64,000 nt of DNA from Streptococcus entericus DSM 14446 (GTDB lineage Bacteria; Bacillota; Bacilli; Lactobacillales; Streptococcaceae). The translations under genes and the position numbers were made by a program. The notes under the pieces were generated by a model. It ran no database searches, was not told where the DNA came from, and worked only from the letters and a program-made list of their open reading frames with translations. Within the stretch, counting starts at the first letter, position 1. Each line of letters begins with the position of its first letter. The stretch is taken from contig NZ_KB904186.1 of the NCBI RefSeq assembly GCF_000380025.1, positions 17,510-81,509 of the forward strand, given 5' to 3'. Below, piece by piece: positions 8,197 to 16,308 of the stretch.

Positions 8197-9923
8197 TATT
8201 GCCCTCCTTTCTGTGTTTGCTGGCGGTTGTACTGGTCGGCATACCAGCCACCTGCTGCCAGCAAGTCTGCTGGTCGTCCCTCTTCGATAATTTGTCCATC
8301 ATCTAAAACCAAGACCCAATCCGCATGGTGAACCGCAGATAAGCGGTGGGCAACGATGAGGTTTGTCTTGCCCTGACGCTCCTCTTGCAAGCGCTGGATA
8401 ATCTGGCGTTCAGTCTTGGCATCAACTGCAGACAATGAGTCGTCCAAAATCAATAGCTCTGGCTGACGAATCAGGGCACGAGCGATGGAAATCCGCTGCT
8501 TTTGCCCACCTGAAATGGACAAGCCCCGCTCCCCAATCATGGTCTCCAGACCATCTGCCATCCGCTCAACATCCTCAGTAAAGGCCGCCATCTCAATTGC
8601 TGCCGCCAGATCCTGAGCTGACGCAGCAGGATTTCCCAGCAAAATGTTATCTCTGACCGACTTAGAAAAGAGCACATGCTCCTGCGGCACATAGCCAATC
8701 AAGGCTTCCACCGAGCTCCGCTGATAGTCTAAAACAGACCGCCCATCAATGATAAATGCTCCTTGACCAAGAGGGTATTGGCGTAAAAACTGGCGGACCA
8801 AGGTCGTCTTACCTGAGCCTGTTTTTCCGACAATTCCAACCGTTTGACCTGCCTGCAAGACCCAGTTGATGTCCACTAGACTAGGTCGCTCTGCCTGCGG
8901 ATAAGTAAACTGATAGTTTTCAAAAGCATAGGTCTGCGGTTTTGTCAGCACGAGCTGACCATCTGCTTCCATGTCGTCACCGGTCTCAATCAGTTCATGG
9001 ATTTTTTCAAAAGACGTTTTCCCTGTCTGATAGACCAGTATCAAATCTGCCAGCATCATAAAAGGATCAACCAAAGACACCATGTACAGTTGTAAGGCCA
9101 GCACTTGACCGAGACTAACAGTTCCTTTTTGCAAGAAGTGAGCCCCTATCCACAAGATAAGGACAGTTGACACCCCCAGCAAGCCTACAACCACTGGACT
9201 GTACAGTGACTGCCAGTCTCCAATGCGGTTGCCTGTCTCTGCCAACGTTTGGGTCTGTTTGCGAAACCGCTTCTCCTGCACCGCTTTTTTGCTATAGGCA
9301 CGAGTAACCTGTACCCCTTCGATGGCTTCTAAAACCTCATTATTAAGCTGGGCGACTGCTTCACGGTTATCATCAATCAGCTGGTCTTGCTTGCGACTAA
9401 TCATATACATCAAGACCATCATCAGCAGCATCGGTAGCATGGCTACCAAAGTCACCTGCCAAGATAAAACCAACATGGCTGGTAAAATAAAGGCAATCAC
9501 CCCCCCAGCATAGACCACTATCATTAGCCCATAACCAATGACTTCAAGTAGCCCTCCCACATCCGTTGAGAAACGGGTCAGGATGTCGCCTGAACGAAAT
9601 TTCTCATAAAAAGGGGTTCGCATCCGAATCAGCTTTGCAAATGCTCGCTGCTGTAAGTCGAACTTAAAGGTCACCGACCCTTGGAAAAGCTGATAATGCC
9701 ACAGATGGCCTGAGCCATAGTTAACCAAGGTAGCAACTGCCAAAAAGGCAATATCGCTCACCAAGCGCTCTTGGGTTAGGCTCTTCTGAGAAAGCTGATC
9801 CACCAACCGCTGCGTCACCTGTGTCGGTACTAGCAAGGTCACATCATGCACCACAATCAAAACCGCAATCCATAAATAGCGCCACTTGTGTTGCCGCATA
9901 TAACTCCAAATCAAACCAAACAT
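8196..9923 (-). CDS. ABC exporter half-transporter, EfrA-like subunit
   Basis: A 575-residue ABC half-transporter with an N-terminal six-helix membrane domain and a C-terminal ATPase. Walker A GKTGSGKTT and signature SISGGQKQR are canonical, but Walker B reads LLILDDSLSAVD, with Asp in place of the catalytic Glu. This subunit therefore supplies Walker A/B of the degenerate site, and the downstream subunit supplies the hydrolytic site. The ATG has a strong AAGGAGG ribosome site. A 175-bp leader with its own promoter, a 23-codon ORF and a terminator precedes it, so expression is probably set by translation-dependent attenuation, as known for PatAB and BmrCD. Antibiotic efflux is inferred. Confidence 0.92.
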   Translation of the reverse strand: MFGLIWSYMRQHKWRYLWIAVLIVVHDVTLLVPTQVTQRLVDQLSQKSLTQERLVSDIAFLAVATLVNYGSGHLWHYQLFQGSVTFKFDLQQRAFAKLIRMRTPFYEKFRSGDILTRFSTDVGGLLEVIGYGLMIVVYAGGVIAFILPAMLVLSWQVTLVAMLPMLLMMVLMYMISRKQDQLIDDNREAVAQLNNEVLEAIEGVQVTRAYSKKAVQEKRFRKQTQTLAETGNRIGDWQSLYSPVVVGLLGVSTVLILWIGAHFLQKGTVSLGQVLALQLYMVSLVDPFMMLADLILVYQTGKTSFEKIHELIETGDDMEADGQLVLTKPQTYAFENYQFTYPQAERPSLVDINWVLQAGQTVGIVGKTGSGKTTLVRQFLRQYPLGQGAFIIDGRSVLDYQRSSVEALIGYVPQEHVLFSKSVRDNILLGNPAASAQDLAAAIEMAAFTEDVERMADGLETMIGERGLSISGGQKQRISIARALIRQPELLILDDSLSAVDAKTERQIIQRLQEERQGKTNLIVAHRLSAVHHADWVLVLDDGQIIEEGRPADLLAAGGWYADQYNRQQTQKGGQ

Positions 9924-9943
9924 CTCTTCCTCCTTAAAAACAC

Positions 9944-9973
9944 AAAAAACCTAGATGGACATAGCCACCCAGG
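9944..9973 (-). terminator. attenuator terminator before the exporter genes
   Basis: In the transcript, a 9-bp stem with two G-U pairs (CCTGGGTGG with CCATCTAGG, six-base loop) is followed directly by TTTTTT. It lies between the leader ORF and the exporter start, so it must be bypassed for expression. A separate perfect hairpin, GGTCTAC-TTTT-GTAGACC (9979-9996), begins at the last base of the leader stop codon and could act as a pause or antiterminator part. Confidence 0.8.
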
Positions 9974-9995
9974 TCAACGGTCTACAAAAGTAGAC

Positions 9996-10067
9996 CTATT
10001 TCTGCTTGTCTGAAAGGAGGCTTGTTCCATGTATACGTCTAACATTGATCATGATTACTATGTTCAT
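9996..10067 (-). CDS. leader peptide of the EfrAB-like exporter (23 aa)
   Basis: A 23-codon ORF starting MNIVIMINVRRIHG with an excellent GGAAGGAG ribosome site 7 bases before the ATG. It is placed 32 bases after a strong promoter and ends exactly where a perfect hairpin starts, ahead of a terminator. This is the layout of ribosome-mediated attenuation: a drug-slowed ribosome on the leader would change RNA folding and allow read-through into the exporter. The leader also contains CCTCCTT (10014-10020), complementary to the AAGGAGG ribosome site of the first exporter gene. The peptide has no similarity I recognise and probably acts only by being translated. Confidence 0.72.
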   Translation of the reverse strand: MNIVIMINVRRIHGTSLLSDKQK

Positions 10068-10098
10068 GGCGATACTCCTTCCTATTTTGATTGTATTT

Positions 10099-10126
10099 AT
10101 TATAACATAGATTCTTGACTTGTCAA
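10099..10126 (-). promoter_or_regulatory. promoter of the exporter operon
   Basis: Consensus TTGACA (10121-10126) and TATAAT (10099-10104) on the minus strand with 16-bp spacing. Such a strong promoter fits a gene held off downstream by attenuation. Confidence 0.85.
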
Positions 10127-10225
10127 GGGAATCGTGACATTTTTTTATGTCATTACCCGCTGTCGCTACTCGCTATTTTTCCACTAATCTTTTCCAAAAC
10201 TCACGAAAACGCTCTGCTATTATTC

Positions 10226-11179
10226 TTAAGCTTCTGCCTCATACGCTCGGATAATCTCTGCTACCACAGGATGCCGGACCACGTCTTTAGCGGAAAAATG
10301 CACAAAATCAATCGCAGCAATGCCCTGCAATTTTTCTGTGGCATCTATCAAGCCTGACTTGACCTTGCTGGGCAGGTCAATCTGACTGGTGTCACCATTG
10401 ACAATCATCTTAGAATTGAAGCCCAGACGGGTCAGGAACATCTTCATCTGCATGATGGTGGTGTTTTGTGCCTCGTCTAGAATGACAAAGGCATCGTCCA
10501 GCGTCCGTCCCCGCATGTAGGCTAGAGGGGCAATCTCAATAATCTCCCGCTCCATCAAGCGAGCGGTCTGCTCCTTGCCCAAAATCTGGTAGAGGGCGTC
10601 ATAAACAGGGCGCAGATACGGGTCAACCTTTTCCTTGAGGTCACCTGGCAAGAAACCCAGACTCTCACCAGCCTCAACCGCAGGGCGGGTCAGGATAATC
10701 CGCTTGACCTGTCCCCGCTTGAGGGCTGTTACCGCCAAGGTCACCGCCAAAAAAGTCTTTCCTGTCCCCGCTGGACCAATCCCAAAGACGATATCGTGGC
10801 TCTTGACACTATCGACATAGACCTTCTGACCCAGCGTTTTGACACGGATAGGCTTACCGTAGCTGTCTTTGATGATGTCCTCTTCATAGAGAGCGACAAA
10901 TTTGTTCATCTCACCGCTGCGTGCCATACTGATAGCCGTCACAACATCAGGGGTTGCAATGACCATGCCTCGTCCGACTAACACCAGCAGAGCCTCGATG
11001 ACCAATCTCGCCAACTCAACCGCTGCCTCCTCGCCCAGCACCTGCACCACTTCCGTCCGAGCATGCAGAGCAACACCAAGCTCTTGCTCTATTAGCTTGA
11101 GGTGGCGCTCATTACTGCCAAACAGGCTCAGCATATCATCAGGGTGTTTTAAGCGAATGTCCAATGAAAAATCTTCCAA
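10226..11179 (-). CDS. phoH: PhoH family ATPase
   Basis: A 317-residue PhoH-like protein with an N-terminal KH-like region (about 1-105) and a P-loop ATPase/helicase-like domain. Walker A is GPAGTGKT and Walker B-like FVILDEAQN, followed by the RLGFNSKMIVNGDTSQIDLP motif of the family. PhoH proteins are linked to RNA metabolism and often neighbour ybeY, which lies 5 kb away here. Translation probably starts at a TTG (11177-11179), six bases after AAGGAG; no in-frame ATG fits as well. An extended -10 promoter lies immediately upstream. Confidence 0.92.
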   Translation of the reverse strand: MEDFSLDIRLKHPDDMLSLFGSNERHLKLIEQELGVALHARTEVVQVLGEEAAVELARLVIEALLVLVGRGMVIATPDVVTAISMARSGEMNKFVALYEEDIIKDSYGKPIRVKTLGQKVYVDSVKSHDIVFGIGPAGTGKTFLAVTLAVTALKRGQVKRIILTRPAVEAGESLGFLPGDLKEKVDPYLRPVYDALYQILGKEQTARLMEREIIEIAPLAYMRGRTLDDAFVILDEAQNTTIMQMKMFLTRLGFNSKMIVNGDTSQIDLPSKVKSGLIDATEKLQGIAAIDFVHFSAKDVVRHPVVAEIIRAYEAEA

Positions 11180-11206
11180 GTTTTTCTCCTTTTTTCTCTT
11201 TCGTCT

Positions 11207-11215
11207 ATTATACCA
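11207..11215 (-). promoter_or_regulatory. extended -10 promoter of phoH
   Basis: TGG-TATAAT on the minus strand about 28 bp before the phoH start. No good -35 is visible 17 bp upstream, consistent with an extended -10 promoter. Confidence 0.6.
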
Positions 11216-11219
11216 TAAA

Positions 11220-11546
11220 AGCTGTGTTTTTTTGGGAAATAGCAGAGCTGTTCAGGCAGACTAACTGACTATTTCTCAAAAATAGATGGGGACAATTCGA
11301 CAGAAATTGATTAGCCGTTACCCCTCTCTGAAAAGTTAAGTAGGACTACTCAGCTGACAACATCTGCTTGTCAGGGACCAAGGTGTTCACGGTTCAGCTT
11401 TCAAAGATTATACACCTTGAGACACTTGACAACTAGACATTGGCACGAAAGCGCCTAATAACCCGTGCATGGGCAACTCTAAAATCAGCAAAGCCGGTAA
11501 CAGTTGCTCCAACCACTCATCTTGCTTCGTTAGCGCGAATAAAATG
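11220..11546. other. gene-free stretch between clpP and phoH
   Basis: No convincing gene is seen. The stretch contains one copy of the dispersed 11-mer (11238-11248) and several short inverted repeats, for example TGACAACATCTGCTTGTCA (11358-11376). A minus-strand run of about 50 open codons reads through the clpP terminator and has no start or ribosome site. A small RNA is possible but I cannot support one. Confidence 0.4.
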
Positions 11547-11570
11547 AAAAAACCAGGATTGTTATCCTAG
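11547..11570 (-). terminator. clpP terminator
   Basis: Minus-strand hairpin CTAGGAT-AACA-ATCCTGG followed by TTTTTT, 20 bases after the clpP stop codon. Confidence 0.75.
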
Positions 11571-11589
11571 CTTCCTCATTTTTTAGTTC

Positions 11590-12180
11590 TTATTTCAGAT
11601 CATTATTCGTCATGATTTCATCAATAAATCCATAAGCCAAGGTTTCCTCAGCTGTCATCCAGTAATCGCGTTCGCCATCCTTATGAATCTGACGAACAGT
11701 CTTACCAGAATTATCTGCCAAAATTTGCTCTAAACGTTTACGGGTCTTGAGCAAGTGCTCAGCAGCAATAGCCATATCGGTCTGCTGAGTACCGCCACCA
11801 GTACCTCCCATCGGCTGATGGATCATGTACTCGGCATTTGGCAACATGAAGCGTTTCCCTTTAGTTCCACTTGAAGCGATAACTGTTCCCATGCTAGCTG
11901 CCATCCCCATCACAATCGTCTGCACATCAGCTTTGATAAAGTTCATGGTATCCACGATAGCAAGACCTGCAGAAACAGATCCCCCAGGGGTATTGATATA
12001 GAGGTAAATGTCTTTGGTTGGGTCTTGAGCATCTAGAAATAACAACTGGGCAATGATAGAGTTTGCCATATTATCCTCAACTTGTCCTGTCAGCATAATG
12101 ACACGATCTTTTAACAAACGAGAATAAATATCGTAGGAACGTTCCCCACGGCTGGTCTGCTCAATAACTACTGGAATCAT
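11590..12180 (-). CDS. clpP: ATP-dependent Clp protease proteolytic subunit
   Basis: The 196-residue serine protease subunit that assembles as a tetradecamer with Clp ATPases. The catalytic triad is complete: Ser96 in GMAASMGTV, His121 in YMIHQPMGG and Asp172 in GERDYWM. Length and sequence are those of streptococcal ClpP. The promoter region holds a perfect tandem CtsR box, so stress regulation by CtsR is directly supported. It is monocistronic, with its own terminator. Confidence 0.98.
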   Translation of the reverse strand: MIPVVIEQTSRGERSYDIYSRLLKDRVIMLTGQVEDNMANSIIAQLLFLDAQDPTKDIYLYINTPGGSVSAGLAIVDTMNFIKADVQTIVMGMAASMGTVIASSGTKGKRFMLPNAEYMIHQPMGGTGGGTQQTDMAIAAEHLLKTRKRLEQILADNSGKTVRQIHKDGERDYWMTAEETLAYGFIDEIMTNNDLK

Positions 12181-12212
12181 AATGTCTCCTTTTCTTGTTT
12201 CAGTATAGGTCT

Positions 12213-12242
12213 ATTATAAGCGATTGGTCAAAAATGGTCAAA
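12213..12242 (-). promoter_or_regulatory. clpP promoter overlapped by a CtsR operator
   Basis: The minus strand reads TTGACC, 17 bp, TATAAT (12213-12218). The plus strand carries the CtsR direct repeat GGTCAAA-AAT-GGTCAAA (12226-12242), a perfect match to the known heptad repeat, covering the -35 and most of the spacer. Bound CtsR would exclude RNA polymerase. Confidence 0.92.
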
Positions 12243-12357
12243 TAAAAAACTTATCATTTTTAGCAAAAAGAAAGGAAGGTGATTTAGCTATCCCCCTCTT
12301 CCCTTCTGTTGACTAGTATCGACTAAACTATCTTTAAGAACCTGTCGGTATCAAGAC

Positions 12358-12987
12358 CTACTTAGTCCCAAATAAACGGTCACCCGCATCACCAAGACCT
12401 GGAACGATATAGCCGTTTTCGTTGAGTTTTTCATCCAATGCTGCCGTGAAAATTGGCACATCTGGATGGGCTGCTGTAAGGGCTTCGACCCCTTCTGGCG
12501 CTGCAACCAAGCAGACAAACTTGATATTAGTTGCGCCACGCTTTTTCAGAGAATCAACCGCTAGGATGGCTGAGCCACCAGTCGCCAACATCGGATCAAC
12601 CACAAAAATCTGACGCTGGTCGATGTCCTCTGGCAATTTAACCAAATACTCAACAGGTGTCAAGGTTTCCTCATCACGGTACATACCGATGTGCCCAACC
12701 TTAGCCGCAGGAACAAGGCTCAGAAGACCATCCACCATGCCGATACCTGCCCGCAAAATTGGCACAATAGCCAACTTTTTACCAGCCAACTGTTTCTGCA
12801 CAGTCTTGGTAATGGGGGTTTCAATCTCAACATCCTCAAGAGGCAAATCACGCAATACCTCGTAACCCATCAACATGGCAATTTCATTAACCAACTCACG
12901 AAAATCCTTGGTTGATGTTGTTGTCCGCCGCAGGATAGACAACTTGTGCTGAATCAGCGGATGCGAAATAACCTGACATTTTTCCAT
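12358..12987 (-). CDS. upp: uracil phosphoribosyltransferase
   Basis: A 209-residue enzyme converting uracil and PRPP to UMP, the pyrimidine salvage step. The PRPP loop is [13 protein letters not shown], and the uracil-binding C-terminus ends [18 protein letters not shown] as usual. The ATG at 12987 ([10 protein letters not shown]) is preferred to a GTG four codons upstream because the AAAGGTGG ribosome site overlaps that GTG and is correctly spaced for the ATG. It complements the de novo pyrimidine operon further along. Confidence 0.97.
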   Translation of the reverse strand: MEKCQVISHPLIQHKLSILRRTTTSTKDFRELVNEIAMLMGYEVLRDLPLEDVEIETPITKTVQKQLAGKKLAIVPILRAGIGMVDGLLSLVPAAKVGHIGMYRDEETLTPVEYLVKLPEDIDQRQIFVVDPMLATGGSAILAVDSLKKRGATNIKFVCLVAAPEGVEALTAAHPDVPIFTAALDEKLNENGYIVPGLGDAGDRLFGTK

Positions 12988-13023
12988 GATGAAAACCACC
13001 TTTTCTATTTTGTTATCTTAACT

Positions 13024-13032
13024 ATTATAGCA
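13024..13032 (-). promoter_or_regulatory. upp promoter (extended -10)
   Basis: TGC-TATAAT on the minus strand about 37 bp upstream of the upp start; the -35 is poor. Confidence 0.6.
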
Positions 13033-13142
13033 TAGTTGCGCCCGTTTTTCATCTCTGATATGCATTCTTTTGAAAAATAGCAGAGCTCTTTCTGGACATT
13101 CTGGGATAAACATCATTAACTCATTTTTCTGATTGAACCAGC

Positions 13143-13172
13143 AAAAAACCGACAGCTTTTGTAGTTGTCGGT
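13143..13172 (-). terminator. terminator of the LPXTG protein gene
   Basis: Minus-strand stem ACCGACA/TGTCGGT with a short loop, followed by TTTTTT, 12 bp after the stop codon. Confidence 0.85.
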
Positions 13173-13183
13173 CTTATGTTTGA

Positions 13184-14284
13184 CTAGTTAATCTTACGAC
13201 GATGAACCAAGCCAAGGCTTGCCAAAGTCGCTACCAGACCCAAACCTGTCAGGGCAAGGGAACTAGCCTCACCTGTTTGTGGTAAGGTGTTTTTGCTCTC
13301 TGTTTTTGCTTTTGTTGCTTCAGTAGCTGATGTGACTGGTTTGGTCAGTTTGGCAAACTGAGCCTTGACTTTATCCAAATCTTCAGCCGTTTCAGCAAAA
13401 CTGATGAGAACTGCCAAGTCGCCTTTTTGCTCACCAGTCAAGTTGGACTTGTCCACTTGAGCTAAGAGCTGGTTGCGAGCAGCTGATAAATCCGCTGGCG
13501 TTACTGTGGCTGATGCGGTGAGCTTTGCCAACTCAGCCTTGATGCTATCCAGCTCCTTAGCCGTTTCGGCAAAGGCAACTTGCTCTGCCAAAGCACCTTT
13601 TTGAACGTCAGTGAGGGCTGACAGGTCGAACTGCGCCAACATCTGGGCACGCACAGGCGACAAGTCTGGTGCTTGTGTGGCTGGGGTGATTGGGGTTGGG
13701 CTTGTTGTGCCGTTATTGCCTGTGGCTGGTGGTATAACTGTGTTCCCACTACCGTTGTTAATTGGTGAGTTTTCGGTATTTGCGCCATCGTTGGCTGTTG
13801 GCGGCGCTGGTGGGGTAACCTCGTCTTGATTTCCATTATCAGCTGGTGGTGGAGTTTGATTGTCAGGCTGGTTATCTTGGTTATTACCATTGTTAGATGG
13901 TTCTGGAGCAGGATTATCTTTGGAGTAACTGAATCCAGCCAAAGCGAAACCTAAGGAACTATCCCTTTTAATGTCTTCATAGGTATAGGTGAAACCATTT
14001 CGAGATGTCCCATTATTATTAAAATCAATAAATGTAAATCCTGGGAACTCCTTAGCTTCAACTGTAACTGACTCTCCTGGAGACAGCAAAAAAGTCTCAC
14101 TTAAAAGTGTCACCCACTCGCCATCTTCAGAGTAACCATATGATGCTATAACTTTCATTTGAGCAACATTTTCCTCAGCCCTCACAACCGTCGTACCAAT
14201 CACGGGCAACTCAGTTGCTGTTGCAACTGCCCCAAGCGCTACCAGTGTCAGGCTGGTCACGCCATATTTTAGAAGTTTTTTCAT
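13184..14284 (-). CDS. LPXTG-anchored surface protein with two helical repeats
   Basis: A 366-residue wall-anchored protein. Residues 1-36 are a signal peptide. Residues 37-125 form a beta-rich domain I do not recognise (QMKVIASYGYSEDGEWVTL region). A Pro/Asn/Gly-rich linker follows at about 126-205, then two related helical repeats of about 54 residues (each with DLS.AR.Q-LLAQ.D.S.LT..QKG-LA...FAETA), and a sorting signal LPQTGEA, hydrophobic segment and HRRKIN tail. Sortase A anchoring is clear. The ligand is unknown. The three-helix-like repeats could bind a host protein, but that is speculation. Its promoter is overlapped by a perfect 18-bp palindrome, suggesting a dedicated repressor. 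Confidence 0.85.
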   Translation of the reverse strand: MKKLLKYGVTSLTLVALGAVATATELPVIGTTVVRAEENVAQMKVIASYGYSEDGEWVTLLSETFLLSPGESVTVEAKEFPGFTFIDFNNNGTSRNGFTYTYEDIKRDSSLGFALAGFSYSKDNPAPEPSNNGNNQDNQPDNQTPPPADNGNQDEVTPPAPPTANDGANTENSPINNGSGNTVIPPATGNNGTTSPTPITPATQAPDLSPVRAQMLAQFDLSALTDVQKGALAEQVAFAETAKELDSIKAELAKLTASATVTPADLSAARNQLLAQVDKSNLTGEQKGDLAVLISFAETAEDLDKVKAQFAKLTKPVTSATEATKAKTESKNTLPQTGEASSLALTGLGLVATLASLGLVHRRKIN

Positions 14285-14346
14285 AAACTCCTCCTTTTTT
14301 TATAAATAGTTGCTGTTTAGAAGAGCTTGGCTTGAAAAGTCAAGCT

Positions 14347-14376
14347 CTATATACTAGTATATAGGCATTTTGTCAA
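14347..14376 (-). promoter_or_regulatory. promoter of the LPXTG gene with 18-bp palindromic operator
   Basis: TTGACA (14371-14376), 17-bp spacer and TATATA (14348-14353) on the minus strand. The perfect palindrome CTATATACTAGTATATAG (14347-14364) covers the -10 and half the spacer. A further hairpin-forming sequence (AGAGCTTG/CAAGCTCT, about 14320-14347) lies in the leader. Repressor identity is unknown. Confidence 0.75.
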
Positions 14377-14397
14377 GTTTTTTGTTGAAAAAACAGC

Positions 14398-14418
14398 AAA
14401 AACCTGCCGAAGGCAGGT
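14398..14418 (-). terminator. distal terminator downstream of adcA
   Basis: ACCTGCC-TTC-GGCAGGT followed by TTTTT in the minus-strand transcript; the second of two stem-loops between adcA and the LPXTG gene. Confidence 0.7.
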
Positions 14419-14503
14419 CTTTTCAGTGATTTTCACGAATTTTCAAGCACCCCTCAGGGACTTTAGATCTTTCCAGCTCACTCTGCTCTGCTATTTGACA
14501 GAC

Positions 14504-14523
14504 AAAAAACGGCCGAAGCCGTT
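14504..14523 (-). terminator. adcA terminator
   Basis: AACGGC-TTCG-GCCGTT followed by TTTT in the minus-strand transcript, directly after the adcA stop. Confidence 0.85.
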
Positions 14524-14535
14524 ATCTATCATCGA

Positions 14536-16068
14536 TCAGTGTGCCACAATCTCCTGAGCAATCTCACGACCAGTCAAGCCAGTCTCGTAATAGGTTGGCC
14601 AGTTGTCCAGCTCCTCGAGTAAGACCTTGTGATCCTCAGCCCCCCAGTAGATGTGGAAGTGCTCAGAGTCTTGCGGTGCGATGGCGTGGTCGCTAAACTG
14701 AATGTTTTTGAACTCACCAGCATCAGCGTCATCCGTTGTAAAGAGGTAACGCACGCCACGATTGCCTTTTTTATAAGTCAACACTTCGTAGCCGACATAC
14801 TTGTAGGTAAAGGTTTTCTTCTCGCCACCACGGACAAAGGTCATGGTGTTCTTGTCGCCGTCAATGATGATGTTATCAACATCGGTCTTGTAGCCAACGG
14901 TGTAGTAGTCCTTATACTCGCTAGCTGTCATGGTCTTACCAGTCTTAGCCTTGTAGTCCCAGACAGGGTCAAGTGTGCCATCGACCAGATAAGGGTAAAC
15001 CGACTGCCAATCACCATCCCAGTCCGCTAATGTGCGGTCAGTGATGTCTTTGTCCTCAAAGTAACCCTTATAAACCGTCTTAGTCTTGTCCTCTTCAGGC
15101 TTGATGGCATCGCCAGCTGTTTCTGTGGTCAATAGCAGAGCTTTCAGGTTGTCTCGCATGACAGAGAAATAATCAGCTCCCTTAGCCATCTCCTGCTCTG
15201 TTAGGCTTTCCAGCGGGTTGAGGACAGCTGTCTCCACTCCAACCTCATTTGCCAGAGTTTTGGCAACGTTTGAAGAGGCATTTTCTTCAAAATAAATGTA
15301 CTTGACGCCGTTAGCCTTAACGTATTCAGCTAGCTCAGCCAAGCGCTTGGCTGAAGGCTCGCTGTCTGCCGATACCCCAGCGATAGGGATTTGGGTCAGG
15401 CCATACTCCAGTGCCAAGTAGCCAAAGGCGGCATGTTGGACAACGAAGCTGGTTTGTTTTGGACTTGCCAGAGCAGTATCGTATTCCTTGTCCAGTTCTT
15501 CTAGTTTAGCGATGTAAGCAGCAGCATTCTTCTCAAAAGCGTCTGCTGATTTTGGAAATTCTGCCTTGAGGTCATCACGGATATTTTCCACCAGTTTGAT
15601 GGCCAAGCTCGGTGCCAACCAAACGTGGGGATCAAGTTCATGGGTGTGTCCCTCTTCACCGTGATCGTGGTCAGCGTGGTCATGCTCCTCTTCAGCGACA
15701 CCAGGCGCTAAAATCATGTCCCCAGTCGCCTTGACAAAGGTTACCTTATCCGTGTCAACAGCTTCCTCGACATCATGCACCCAGGTCTCCATGTTCTCAT
15801 CATCATAGACAAAGGCATCAGCGTCTTGGATTTTGGCGATGTCCTTGGTTGATGGCTCAAAACCGTGTACTTCAGTCCCTGCCTTAATCAAGAGCTCAAC
15901 ATTACCCTCATCACCAACGATGTTTTTAGTGTACTCATAAATGGGGTAAAAACTTGCAACCACCTCTAGTTTCTCATCCGTTTTGGACGAATTGTTCGCC
16001 GAGCAGGCTGCCAAGCCCAATGTCGACAGACTTAGTAAGCCAACAACTGCCAGTAGTTTTCTTTTCAT
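14536..16068 (-). CDS. adcA: zinc-binding lipoprotein AdcA with ZinT domain
   Basis: A 510-residue substrate-binding protein of the zinc ABC importer. The lipobox LAAC gives lipidated Cys22. The cluster A-I metal-binding domain follows with His68, a His/Asp/Glu-rich loop at about 128-143 and the DPHVWLAP motif. The C-terminal third (from about 325, YKGYFEDKDITDRTL) is a ZinT-like second zinc domain, as in streptococcal AdcA. Two AdcR-type boxes sit between a strong promoter and the gene, so repression by zinc-loaded AdcR is well supported. The permease and ATPase genes are not nearby. Confidence 0.96.
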   Translation of the reverse strand: MKRKLLAVVGLLSLSTLGLAACSANNSSKTDEKLEVVASFYPIYEYTKNIVGDEGNVELLIKAGTEVHGFEPSTKDIAKIQDADAFVYDDENMETWVHDVEEAVDTDKVTFVKATGDMILAPGVAEEEHDHADHDHGEEGHTHELDPHVWLAPSLAIKLVENIRDDLKAEFPKSADAFEKNAAAYIAKLEELDKEYDTALASPKQTSFVVQHAAFGYLALEYGLTQIPIAGVSADSEPSAKRLAELAEYVKANGVKYIYFEENASSNVAKTLANEVGVETAVLNPLESLTEQEMAKGADYFSVMRDNLKALLLTTETAGDAIKPEEDKTKTVYKGYFEDKDITDRTLADWDGDWQSVYPYLVDGTLDPVWDYKAKTGKTMTASEYKDYYTVGYKTDVDNIIIDGDKNTMTFVRGGEKKTFTYKYVGYEVLTYKKGNRGVRYLFTTDDADAGEFKNIQFSDHAIAPQDSEHFHIYWGAEDHKVLLEELDNWPTYYETGLTGREIAQEIVAH

Positions 16069-16085
16069 CTCTTTCTCCTTTCATT

Positions 16086-16112
16086 TTAACCAGTTAAAGG
16101 TCAACCAGTAAA
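16086..16112. promoter_or_regulatory. AdcR operator boxes of adcA
   Basis: A perfect TTAACCAGTTAA (16086-16097) matches the AdcR consensus TTAACYRGTTAA, and a second copy TCAACCAGTAAA (16101-16112) matches 10 of 12. They lie just downstream of the -10 element, where a bound zinc repressor would block transcription. Confidence 0.92.
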
Positions 16113-16139
16113 TTATATCATCTTGACCAAATTTGTCAA
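16112..16139 (-). promoter_or_regulatory. adcA promoter
   Basis: Consensus TTGACA (16134-16139) and TATAAT (16112-16117) with 16-bp spacing on the minus strand. Confidence 0.85.
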
Positions 16140-16161
16140 GCACAAAATTTGCTGCTTTTAT

Positions 16162-16190
16162 TTGACAACCAAAGTATTTGCCTTTTAATA
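16162..16190 (+). promoter_or_regulatory. possible promoter of the LURP-one-like gene
   Basis: TTGACA (16162-16167), 17 bp, TTAATA (16185-16190) on the plus strand, about 120 bp before the gene. Confidence 0.45.
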
Positions 16191-16308
16191 ATTTCTATGA
16201 GATAATTAGCATTCAATCAGAGTTGTCCTATTTAAGATGGGGTAGTAATCACCCAATTACAACTGAGGTTGAACCATTTATAACTGATATCTTATAAGGA
16301 GATTTTAT

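Noticed and set aside
11400..11550. About 50 open minus-strand codons (including LTKQDEWLEQLLPALLILEL) between clpP and phoH
   Set aside because: No start codon with ribosome site, and the frame runs through the clpP terminator.
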